DNA of 12,962 nucleotides from NCBI GenBank assembly GCA_023423605.1, contig JAFAFF010000183.1, positions 1 to 12,962 on the forward strand, given 5' to 3'. The position numbers were made by a program, and so were the translations under genes. The notes beneath the pieces are model-generated. The model saw nothing but the letters and a program-made list of their open reading frames with translations, was not told the DNA's origin and did no database searches. Positions 1 through 6,373 of the stretch are shown here, in pieces. The stretch's first letter is position 1; each line of letters starts with the position of its first letter. The stretch is from Pseudomonadota bacterium. GTDB taxonomy: Bacteria > Pseudomonadota > Gammaproteobacteria > Xanthomonadales > Xanthomonadaceae.

Positions 1-1
1 G

Positions 2-739
2 AACAACACCTTCCTCAACGACACCACGCTGAACGGCTCCGGCGGCAACGCTGACCTGTCGCCGTACGAGTCCTGGAACTTCAACGCCTCGGCCGAGTAC
101 TACTACGCTCCGCAGGCAGTCGTGGCCTGGTCGGTGTTCTACAAGAAGATCGACAACTACATCGACACCTCGGCCACCATCGAGCGCCAGTACAACTCCA
201 TCCGCGATACGTCCCCGGCCACGTGGGAAAACCTGGTCGGCACCAACGGTTGCACCGCCGATGGCTATTGCGATTACAGCATCCAGCGTCCGCGCAATGC
301 CGGCAGCGGCCACGTCAAGGGCTTCAACATCAGCTTCCAGCAGCCCTTCGGCGAAAGCGGCTTCGGCCTGACGGGCAACTACACCTACGCCAACGGTGAA
401 AACAACACCGGCGACCCGTTGCCATACCAGTCGCGCAACGCCGTGGCGTTCAGCCCGTACTACGAAAAGGGCCCGCTGAGCGCACGCCTGACCTGGAACT
501 GGCGCGACAGCTACCTGGCCGGTGGCTACGTCGCCGGTGCGGCTCCAGCCAGTGTCGACGACTACGCCGAACTGGGCGCCAGCATCGGCTACACCTTCAA
601 CGACAACTGGTCGCTCAACGTGGACGCGCAGAACCTTCTGGACGAAACCTACTTCCAGTACCTGGGTGACAAGGACCACCTGGCAGGCAAGTACAAGAGT
701 GGCCGCCGTTATATGGCCACCCTGCACTTCAGATTCTAG
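2..739 (+). CDS. TonB-dependent outer-membrane receptor, C-terminal part (5' truncated by window edge)
   Basis: This is the C-terminal ~245 residues of a TonB-dependent receptor; the frame is open back to base 2, so the plug domain and the first part of the barrel lie outside the window. Near the start it shows GNADLSPYESWNFNASAEYY, the typical 'G-N-x-D-L-x-P-Y-E-S' motif of these receptors. It then has alternating aromatic/polar strands and the terminal segment NLLDETYFQYLGD, ending in ...HFRF. A final Phe is the usual signal for insertion of outer-membrane barrels by the BAM complex. Two cysteines a few residues apart (CTADGYC) probably form a disulfide in an extracellular loop. The hexosaminidase gene follows 115 bases downstream on the same strand, so I infer that the ligand is a GlcNAc-containing oligosaccharide. 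The substrate cannot be read from this fragment. Confidence 0.93.
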   Translation, partial: NNTFLNDTTLNGSGGNADLSPYESWNFNASAEYYYAPQAVVAWSVFYKKIDNYIDTSATIERQYNSIRDTSPATWENLVGTNGCTADGYCDYSIQRPRNAGSGHVKGFNISFQQPFGESGFGLTGNYTYANGENNTGDPLPYQSRNAVAFSPYYEKGPLSARLTWNWRDSYLAGGYVAGAAPASVDDYAELGASIGYTFNDNWSLNVDAQNLLDETYFQYLGDKDHLAGKYKSGRRYMATLHFRF

Positions 740-760
740 GCTGTCCCCGTATCGCCCTTC

Positions 761-790
761 GCCACGGGCCCGGAGTTCCGGGCCCGTGGC
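761..790 (+). terminator. Strong hairpin after the TonB-dependent receptor gene
   Basis: A perfect inverted repeat has 14-base arms (GCCACGGGCCCGGA and its complement) separated by two bases. It starts 21 bases after the receptor stop codon. It folds into a very stable GC-rich stem with a tetraloop. The following bases (TTGATGGGGTT) are not a clean T tract. It may therefore be an imperfect intrinsic terminator or a 3'-end stabiliser that lowers rather than abolishes read-through into the hexosaminidase gene. Confidence 0.7.
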
Positions 791-854
791 TTGATGGGGT
801 TGCACACGGACAACTGCCGGCCGCTGGCAGCAAAACCCACACAGGAGTCACTTG

Positions 855-3191
855 ATGCGCATTACCTCGCTGGCCCCGCTGCCGCTGTTGTTCTGCATGG
901 CGCTGGCGCCCCTGGCACACGGCGCTGAACCTGCCGCCCTCGACAACGCGCCCGGCCCCGAGCTGCGGGCAGACAGTCTGATGCTCGTGCCTGTTCCGGC
1001 CCGGGTACAGCGCGACAACGGCATCGGCATCACCGTGAACGCCAGTACGCCGCTGCGTGCCGAAGGCGATGCCGCCCAGCGCGTGGCCGCACAGTTCGCC
1101 GACCTGCTGGCACGCAGCGGCGGCCCGCGCCTGGCGTTGGCCAAGGGCACAGCGGCAAAGGACGGCAGCATCACCTTCAGGATCATTCCCACCTTCCGCG
1201 ACAGTGGCGAGAGCTACCTGCTGGAAAGCACCACGCAGGGCGTGGTGGTGCAGGCCGGCAATGAAAAGGGACTGTTCTACGGCGCAGCCACCCTGGCCCA
1301 GCTCGCCACTGGCGGCAGCGATGGCGTGCTGCCGGCGGTGCATATCCAGGATGAACCGCGTTTCAGCTGGCGCGGCCTCATGCTCGATTCGGCGCGCCAT
1401 TTCCAGAGCCTGGATGAAATCAAGCAGGTGCTCGATGCCATGGCAGCGCACAAGCTCAACACCTTCCACTGGCATCTCACCGATGACCAGGGCTGGCGCA
1501 TGGAGATCAAGCGTTACCCGAAGCTGACCGCGGTGGGCAGCTGCCGGCTGCCTGCAGGCGACGGCGGCATCGATCCGGCCAGCGGCCAGGAGCATCCATA
1601 CTGCGGTTTCTACACCCAGGACCAGATCCGCGAAGTGATCGCGTATGCGGCCAGGCTGCATATCCAGGTGATCCCGGAAATCGACGTGCCGGGCCATGCC
1701 ACCGCTGCGATTTCCGCATACCCCGAACTGGGCTCGATCGACACCCCGCTCAAGCCGATCAGCGAGTGGGGCGTGTTCCCCAACCTGTTCAACGTCGAAG
1801 ACAGCACCGTCACCTTCCTGGAAAACGTGCTGGAAGAAGTCATCCAGCTGTTCCCGGCCAGGTATGTGCACGTCGGTGGCGACGAGGCGGTCAAGGACCA
1901 GTGGATCGCCTCCAGGCAGGTGCAGCAGCGCATGCGCGAGCTGGGCATCAAGGATGAGATGGCCATGCAGAGCCACATCATCAAGCGCCTGGAAACCTTC
2001 CTGGAACAGCACGACCGACGCCTGATCGGCTGGGATGAAATCCTTGAAGGCGGGCTGCCGCCGCAGGCCACGGTGATGTCGTGGCGAGGCACCGAAGGCG
2101 GCCTGGCCGCGGCCAGCAGTGGTCATGACGTGGTGATGTCGCCGGTCACCGACATGTACATGGATTACCTGCAGACGGCCTCGCCGAATGAGCCGCCGGG
2201 CCGCCCGGCCCTGATCACCCTCGCCCGTACCTACGGCTTCGAACCGGTGCCGGCCACGCTCGCCGAGGACAAGCGCCACCACATCCTCGGCCTGCAGGCG
2301 AACATGTTCACCGAGCACACGCGCAGCTACGCGCGGCTGCAGCACAACCTGTTCCCGCGCCTGGCCGCGGTGGCCGAAACCGGCTGGAGCCCGCAATCCC
2401 GGCGCGATTTCCGCGATTTCCTGGCACGCCTGCCGGCGCAGCTGCAGCGCTATCGTGCGTGGGGACTGGCCTACGCGCAGACACCGTTCGAAGTGGAGAT
2501 CCAGCCGGATGCGGATCGTCGCAGCGGCAAGCTGACGCTGGAACTGGCCAATCCGCTGGGTTACCAGGTGCGCTACAGCATGGATGGCACGCCGGTCACC
2601 GCCACGTCCCCGGTGTATCACAAGCCGCTGCAGACGCACCTGCCGGCAACGGTGTCGGCGGCGGCGTTCTTCCAGGGCAAGCCGCTGGCGGCAGCGCCTA
2701 CGGTGGCATCGTTCACCGCGCAATCGCTGCTGAGCCGCAATGACGACCAGCTGCTCAGCTGCCCGGGTTCCGGACAGCTGGTACTGCGGCTGGAAGACGA
2801 TGGCCCCGCCGAGGGCGAACGCGCGGTGTTCAACGTGGACATATTCAATCCCTGCTGGCGCTGGCCGAAGGCCGATCTTCGCGACATCGGCAAGCTGACG
2901 GTTCGCGCGGGGCGCATTCCGTACTACTTCCAGCTGGCCCACGATGAGCCGAACCGCCGCTTCGAAGCGCCCACGCGCGCGCACGGGGAGATGAAGATCC
3001 GGCGCGGCGATTGCAGTGGACCTGCGCTGGCCGAGGTCGCCCTGCCCGCCACGCCCGATGCGGACGGGTTCATCACCCTGCAGGCGACGTTGCCGGAAAG
3101 CGCCAGGGAAATGACGGATCTGTGCATCAACTTCACCGGCGATACGCGTCCGGCGATGTGGGTGCTGGACGAAGTGACCCTGCACCCGTGA
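855..3191 (+). CDS. Exported beta-N-acetylhexosaminidase, glycoside hydrolase family 20 (chitobiase-like)
   Basis: This enzyme removes terminal beta-linked GlcNAc/GalNAc from oligosaccharides by substrate-assisted catalysis. ATG 855 is chosen over the in-frame TTG at 852 because AGGAG (843-847) lies 7 bases upstream; this gives 778 residues. A signal peptide (about residues 1-25, ending ...APLAHGA) places it in the periplasm or outside the cell. The order is: GH20 N-terminal domain (~30-155); a TIM barrel with FHWHLTDDQGWR near 204-215, IPEIDVPGHA near 273 and the catalytic pair in HVGGDE (Asp343-Glu344); WDE near 393; and AETGWSP near 507. A chitobiase C-terminal module with YSMDGTPV follows near 573. 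About 150 further residues with two cysteines (about 637 and 671) make it longer than a minimal GH20. It sits downstream of a TonB-dependent receptor, a carbohydrate-utilisation arrangement common in xanthomonads. No promoter is obvious in the 115-base gap. Confidence 0.95.
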   Translation: MRITSLAPLPLLFCMALAPLAHGAEPAALDNAPGPELRADSLMLVPVPARVQRDNGIGITVNASTPLRAEGDAAQRVAAQFADLLARSGGPRLALAKGTAAKDGSITFRIIPTFRDSGESYLLESTTQGVVVQAGNEKGLFYGAATLAQLATGGSDGVLPAVHIQDEPRFSWRGLMLDSARHFQSLDEIKQVLDAMAAHKLNTFHWHLTDDQGWRMEIKRYPKLTAVGSCRLPAGDGGIDPASGQEHPYCGFYTQDQIREVIAYAARLHIQVIPEIDVPGHATAAISAYPELGSIDTPLKPISEWGVFPNLFNVEDSTVTFLENVLEEVIQLFPARYVHVGGDEAVKDQWIASRQVQQRMRELGIKDEMAMQSHIIKRLETFLEQHDRRLIGWDEILEGGLPPQATVMSWRGTEGGLAAASSGHDVVMSPVTDMYMDYLQTASPNEPPGRPALITLARTYGFEPVPATLAEDKRHHILGLQANMFTEHTRSYARLQHNLFPRLAAVAETGWSPQSRRDFRDFLARLPAQLQRYRAWGLAYAQTPFEVEIQPDADRRSGKLTLELANPLGYQVRYSMDGTPVTATSPVYHKPLQTHLPATVSAAAFFQGKPLAAAPTVASFTAQSLLSRNDDQLLSCPGSGQLVLRLEDDGPAEGERAVFNVDIFNPCWRWPKADLRDIGKLTVRAGRIPYYFQLAHDEPNRRFEAPTRAHGEMKIRRGDCSGPALAEVALPATPDADGFITLQATLPESAREMTDLCINFTGDTRPAMWVLDEVTLHP

Positions 3192-3196
3192 AACCC

Positions 3197-3241
3197 GTAG
3201 AGCGGGGGCTCTGCCCCGCTGCGCCATGATGCACCAGCCGG
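3197..3241 (+). repeat. SMAG/REP element, single arm plus truncated remnant of a second arm
   Basis: The first 28 bases (3197-3224) are a GTAG-headed palindromic arm of the GCGGGG subtype with one extra G in the left stem. They end in the TGCGC tail seen in the other copies. After a diverged spacer comes CCAGCCGG (3234-3241). In intact doublets this sequence marks the start of the opposing arm, but here the next doublet begins at this point. The copy therefore looks like a doublet truncated by recombination with its neighbour. Confidence 0.85.
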
Positions 3242-3302
3242 GTAGAGCGGGGCTCTGCCCCGCTGCGCGGTAACGCCCCAGCCGGGCAGAGCCCGGCTCT
3301 AC
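3242..3302 (+). repeat. SMAG/REP inverted doublet 1 (61 bp)
   Basis: A plus-oriented arm of the GCGGGG subtype (3242-3268, GTAGAGCGGGGC...) faces a minus-oriented arm of the GCCGGG subtype (3281-3302, ending CTCTAC). The spacer is GGTAACGCCCCA. Each arm folds into its own 7-bp stem with a CTCTG loop. It sits between the convergent ends of the hexosaminidase and VanZ-like genes, where it could act as a bidirectional terminator or mRNA 3'-end stabiliser. The GTAG head and stem-loop match the SMAG family of S. maltophilia. Confidence 0.92.
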
Positions 3303-3329
3303 GGGACGGTGGCGGCAATGCGGCGCCTG

Positions 3330-3704
3330 TCAGCCACGCCGGTGCAGCAACAGATCGCGGGCGGGCGTCAGTGCAGTGGCCAGTCCGGCCAGCACACCCA
3401 CGCTGTTGGCCAGCGCATCCATCGGATCGGCCATCCGGGTCACCGTCAGGGCACCCTGCGCGAACTCGATGCCGATGCCCATCAGCACCAGCCCCAGGCC
3501 CACCCACAGCAACGGGCGGCCACGGCGGTACAACTGCACCGCGCTGCCGGCCAGCAGGAAATAGGCCAGGAAGTGCTCAACCTTGTCGCCGCCATCAGGC
3601 AATGACAGCGGCGGCGGCGGCATCAGGCAGACCACCACCACGGCCAGCACCGCCAGCCACCATATCGCCGCCCACAGGCCCAGGTGCCGCAACGGCTTGA
3701 ACAT
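3330..3704 (-). CDS. Small VanZ-like integral membrane protein
   Basis: The product is 124 residues. It has hydrophobic segments near residues 8-28, 45-58, 65-82 and 100-112, consistent with three or four membrane passes. Motifs typical of VanZ-like proteins are present: DKVEHFLAYF (40-49), GIEFAQ (78-83) and a DALANSVG box (96-103). The family is named after a teicoplanin-resistance protein, but most members have no known role, so a resistance function should not be assumed. The start is ATG 3704, only 8 bases beyond the stop of the methyltransferase gene, and there is no strong ribosome-binding site. This suggests translation coupled to the upstream gene in a two-gene operon. The gene converges on the hexosaminidase gene across a SMAG cluster. 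Confidence 0.82.
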   Translation of the reverse strand: MFKPLRHLGLWAAIWWLAVLAVVVVCLMPPPPLSLPDGGDKVEHFLAYFLLAGSAVQLYRRGRPLLWVGLGLVLMGIGIEFAQGALTVTRMADPMDALANSVGVLAGLATALTPARDLLLHRRG

Positions 3705-3712
3705 GCCAGCGC

Positions 3713-4897
3713 TCACAGCCGCCAGCTCAGGTCGCCCAGCTCGAAGGCGGGCTCGAAATCCACCCCGCGCTGCAGCCCGATCACTTGGAAACGCTCTCCC
3801 ATGCCGCTGGGCAGGGTCAGCTTCTTCACCTCTTCGCGCAGTTGCACCCGCCCCACCTCGTCGCTGCGCTCGTCGGCCAGTGCCAGCACCTGGTCCAGGC
3901 CATTGCCCAGCAGGAAGCTGGCCTGGCTGCAGTAGCCGGAAAGATCGAAGCCCGCATGCAGGCCGGCTTCGGCCATCGCCGTGAAGTCCACCGATGCGGT
4001 GATGTCCTGCAGCCCGGGCCAAAGATAGACATCGTTGTGCACATGGTGACGGTAGAACGCGCGCAGCGTTCCATCCTCACGCTCGGGCTGGTAATACTCG
4101 CCACGGCTGTAGCCATAGTCGACGAACAGCATCGCGCCGCGCTGCAGCCCACCGGCCACCGCCTGCAACCAGTACGGCAGCTGCGGCAGCAGCTCGGAGC
4201 GGTAACCATCAGCGAAAGGCCTTTCCAGATACCGTTCAAGGTGCCGCACGGCGCCATTGAGCAGCATGTCCGCCGGCTGCGCACCGCGCACGAAGCCGCC
4301 CTGCGCGTCCAGCTCCACGGTTTCCTCGTAGACCTCGCCGTCCTTTACCAGGAACCTCGGCGTGGGCAGCGCATCGATCACCTCGTTGGCGAACACCACG
4401 CCCTCCCAATCGTCATCGAACGGCCGGTCCAGCCATTCCACGCGGCCAGCGATATCGGCCGGCAGGTTCTGCTGCAGCCGTTCGCGCTGGCGCTCACGCA
4501 GGTCCGCACTGGGCTCCAGGATGGCATAGCGCGCCGGAAGGGCCTGCAGTTCGGCGAGTCGCAGCAGCACCGCTTCGGCAAACGCACCGCTGCCGCCGCC
4601 CAGCTCCAGCATGCGCGACTGCGCGCCAAGCTGGCCGAATATCGGCGCCAGCGCGTTGGCCACGCTTGCCGCGAACAGCCCGCCAAGCTCCGGCGCCGTG
4701 GTGAAATCACCGCTGGCGCCGAACTTGCTGGCACCGGCGCTGTAGTACCCCCAGCCCGGCGCATACAGGCACAGCTCCATGAAGCGCGAGAACGGCAGGG
4801 CGCCCCCTTGTTCGTGGATTTCCGCGCGCAGGGCGGCGGCCAGCTGATCGCTGTGGGCCAGGGCATCGGCGTCGGGTTGGGGAAAGGTGGACTGCAT
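3713..4897 (-). CDS. MidA/NDUFAF7-family SAM-dependent methyltransferase
   Basis: A 394-residue class I methyltransferase of the COG1565 (DUF185) type. Family landmarks are FSRFMELCLYAPGWGYYS near residues 36-53, FGASGDFTTAPELGGLF near 59-75, the SAM-binding loop LELGGGSGAF (~97-106), FANEVIDALP and VDYGYSRGEYY. The mitochondrial relative NDUFAF7 methylates an arginine of a complex I subunit; the bacterial substrate is not established, so no target is assigned. ATG 4897 is preferred to an in-frame GTG at 4951. The GTG would leave 5 bases to the divergent folM gene, has no usable ribosome-binding site, and would add 18 residues not expected in the family. The Shine-Dalgarno before ATG 4897 is also weak. 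The gene heads an apparent operon with the VanZ-like gene. The 59-base gap to folM must hold both promoters, but I see no clear consensus. Confidence 0.9.
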   Translation of the reverse strand: MQSTFPQPDADALAHSDQLAAALRAEIHEQGGALPFSRFMELCLYAPGWGYYSAGASKFGASGDFTTAPELGGLFAASVANALAPIFGQLGAQSRMLELGGGSGAFAEAVLLRLAELQALPARYAILEPSADLRERQRERLQQNLPADIAGRVEWLDRPFDDDWEGVVFANEVIDALPTPRFLVKDGEVYEETVELDAQGGFVRGAQPADMLLNGAVRHLERYLERPFADGYRSELLPQLPYWLQAVAGGLQRGAMLFVDYGYSRGEYYQPEREDGTLRAFYRHHVHNDVYLWPGLQDITASVDFTAMAEAGLHAGFDLSGYCSQASFLLGNGLDQVLALADERSDEVGRVQLREEVKKLTLPSGMGERFQVIGLQRGVDFEPAFELGDLSWRL

Positions 4898-4956
4898 GGC
4901 GTCTTCGAATGCGGTGACAATGGCGTACAGGATAGCCGAGCCTTGGAGCACGCCCC

Positions 4957-5694
4957 ATGACCGACACCGCGCCCGTCGCCCTCATCACCGGCAGCGCCCG
5001 CCGCATCGGCGCCGCCATCGCCGCCCACCTGCACCGCAGCGGCTACCGCGTCGTGTTGCACGCCCACCGTTCAGGAGAGGAACTGCAGGAACAGGCCTTC
5101 GCCTTCGAACGCGCCCGCCCCGGCAGCGTGCTGGCGCTGCAGGCGGACCTGCGCGATGCGGAGGCGTTGCCCGATCTCATCGAACAGGCCGTGGCGCATT
5201 TCGGCAGGCTGGACGCCCTGGTCAACAACGCGTCGAACTTCTTCGCCACGCCGCTGGGACAGATCACCGCCGAGGCGGTGGATGAGCTGTATGCAGTGAA
5301 CGCGCGCGCGCCGCTGCTGCTGGCACAGGCAGCGGCCCCGCACCTGCGTCGCCAGCAGGGTTGCATCGTCAACCTGACCGATCTGCACGGCAGCACGCCC
5401 ATGCGCGACCACCCTGCGTACGCCATGGCCAAGGCCGCGCTGGAAATGGCGACCCGTTCGCTGGCGCTGGAACTGGCACCGAAGGTGCGGGTGAACGCCG
5501 TGGCGCCCGGTGCCATTCTGTGGCCCGAACAGGGCAAGGATGACTTCGCGCGCGATGCGCTGCTGGCACGCACGCCGTTGGGGCGCATTGGCACGGTGGA
5601 CGAAATTGCCGAAGCCGTGCGCTGGCTGATTGCCGATGCCGGTTTCATCACCGGACACACCCTGCGCGTGGACGGTGGACGATTGTTGAGCTGA
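4957..5694 (+). CDS. folM: Pteridine reductase / dihydromonapterin reductase-like short-chain dehydrogenase (FolM type)
   Basis: A 245-residue cytosolic SDR. The dinucleotide-binding loop is TGSARRIG (residues ~11-18). Its Arg-Arg in place of the usual Gly-x-Gly pattern marks pteridine reductases and FolM and fits NADPH use. VNNASNFFATP (~89-99) and the catalytic Tyr/Lys in YAMAKAAL (~155-162) follow, and the C-terminal VDGGRLLS is typical of the SDR fold. The known role of FolM/PTR1 proteins is reduction of dihydromonapterin or dihydropterins to the tetrahydro form, with weak dihydrofolate reductase activity. ATG 4957 has GGAG at 4945-4948, 8 bases upstream. The convergent neighbour is a FolK-type enzyme, which supports a pterin/folate role. 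Assignment to FolM rather than another PTR1-like reductase rests on motifs only. Confidence 0.88.
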   Translation: MTDTAPVALITGSARRIGAAIAAHLHRSGYRVVLHAHRSGEELQEQAFAFERARPGSVLALQADLRDAEALPDLIEQAVAHFGRLDALVNNASNFFATPLGQITAEAVDELYAVNARAPLLLAQAAAPHLRRQQGCIVNLTDLHGSTPMRDHPAYAMAKAALEMATRSLALELAPKVRVNAVAPGAILWPEQGKDDFARDALLARTPLGRIGTVDEIAEAVRWLIADAGFITGHTLRVDGGRLLS

Positions 5695-5699
5695 TGTGC

Positions 5700-5724
5700 G
5701 TAACGCCGGGCTCTGCTGGCCGGG
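5700..5724 (+). repeat. Degenerate SMAG-like arm
   Basis: This segment starts with GTAACGCCGGGCTCTGC, which resembles the GCCGGG-subtype arm, but it has GTAA instead of GTAG and a disturbed right stem (TGGCCGGG). It begins 6 bases after the folM stop and precedes the intact doublet at 5742. It is probably a decayed copy, though it could be chance similarity in GC-rich DNA. Confidence 0.5.
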
Positions 5725-5741
5725 CCTTCTTCCTGCTTTGC

Positions 5742-5802
5742 GTAGAGCCGGGCTCTGCCCGGCTGTCGCTGCATCGCGCAGCGGGGCAGAGCCCCGCTCT
5801 AC
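5742..5802 (-). repeat. SMAG/REP inverted doublet 2 (61 bp)
   Basis: A GCCGGG-subtype arm in plus orientation (5742-5763) faces a GCGGGG-subtype arm in minus orientation (5776-5802). The whole element is therefore doublet 1 in the opposite orientation. It lies between convergent folM and folK. The GTAG head of the minus arm supplies the TAG stop codon of folK (5799-5801), so the gene end and the repeat overlap by 4 bases. Confidence 0.93.
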
Positions 5803-6290
5803 GCGCCTTCCAGGTCCACTACGTCGAAGGTGTCATCATGTTGCGGGTGCGCGCGCCACAACGCTTCCAGCGTGAGCCCGCTCACCGGGTCCACGAACGC
5901 CGGCGCGATATCCGCCAGCGGCTTGATGACGAATGCATGCTTCAGTTCCGGACGCGGAATACGCAGGTGGCCCGGGCCTTCGATGATGGCATCACCATAA
6001 AACACCACGTCGATATCCAGCGTGCGGTCGGAAAAACGGGGACCGCTCCTGTCGCGCCCGTGCGTATCTTCCAGCGCATGCAGCCATGCATCCAGCACAT
6101 CCAGTGGCAGATCCGTCTCGATCGCCACACCGCTGTTGAGGAAGGCGGGACCGTCGAATCCTACCGCGGCGGTGCGATAGGCCGGCGAAACAGCAATGGT
6201 GCCGAAACGCTGCCCCAGGGCGGCAATGGCGGCATGAAGATGGCGGCGGGGCTGCACATTGCTGCCCAGGCTCAGAAGCACGGTGGTCAT
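5799..6290 (-). CDS. folK: FolK-type 2-amino-4-hydroxy-6-hydroxymethyldihydropteridine pyrophosphokinase
   Basis: A 163-residue HPPK-family protein. HPPK transfers pyrophosphate from ATP to hydroxymethyl-dihydropterin, the step before dihydropteroate synthase in folate synthesis. Visible motifs are LLSLGSNVQP at the N terminus (ATP/pterin fold), SPAYRTAAVG (35-44), FLNSGVAIET (50-59) and DRTLDIDVVFYG, in which Asp92 and Asp94 match the two Mg-binding aspartates. In the loop after it, PELKHAFVIKPL has His118 where the classical enzyme (E. coli Arg121) has a functionally important Arg. The 'GPR' before the aspartates also reads SDR. These changes suggest a paralogue beside a standard FolK elsewhere in the genome. 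ATG 6290 is preferred to GTG 6299 on codon grounds; neither has a strong Shine-Dalgarno. The stop codon is provided by a SMAG repeat. Confidence 0.88.
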   Translation of the reverse strand: MTTVLLSLGSNVQPRRHLHAAIAALGQRFGTIAVSPAYRTAAVGFDGPAFLNSGVAIETDLPLDVLDAWLHALEDTHGRDRSGPRFSDRTLDIDVVFYGDAIIEGPGHLRIPRPELKHAFVIKPLADIAPAFVDPVSGLTLEALWRAHPQHDDTFDVVDLEGA

Positions 6291-6313
6291 GCGTTTCACA
6301 GGTGGTAGGGGGC

Positions 6314-6339
6314 CGCGCTGCCCATGTCACGGCAGCGCG
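6314..6339. promoter_or_regulatory. Perfect 9-bp inverted repeat between folK and the Anbu gene
   Basis: CGCGCTGCC (6314-6322) and GGCAGCGCG (6331-6339) flank the 8-base loop CATGTCAC in the 83-base divergent intergenic region. A weak -10-like TACCAT lies just beside it at 6341-6346, 28 bases before the Anbu start codon. The position suits an operator or a leader hairpin. GC-rich chance pairing remains possible. Confidence 0.4.
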
Positions 6340-6373
6340 TTACCATTGGACCGCACTTGATGGGAGTCTGCCA

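Noticed and set aside
729..3227. Very long minus-strand open frame (832 codons) antisense to the hexosaminidase gene
   Set aside because: It is a by-product of strong G/C third-position bias. The product is rich in Arg/His/Gln/Ala with no domain, and the plus-strand gene has clear family motifs and a ribosome-binding site.
4898..4956. Promoters for the divergent midA-type and folM genes
   Set aside because: Only weak matches such as TACAGG or TATCCT were seen, with no supporting -35, so no site is annotated although promoters must exist nearby.
3785..4960. Plus-strand open frame of 391 codons opposite the methyltransferase
   Set aside because: It is an antisense shadow of a well-supported gene, with no recognisable domain and composition typical of reverse-frame GC-rich DNA.
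5694..6308. Plus-strand open frame across the SMAG doublet and folK
   Set aside because: It runs through a repeat and antisense to a clear HPPK-family gene, with no ribosome-binding site or domain.
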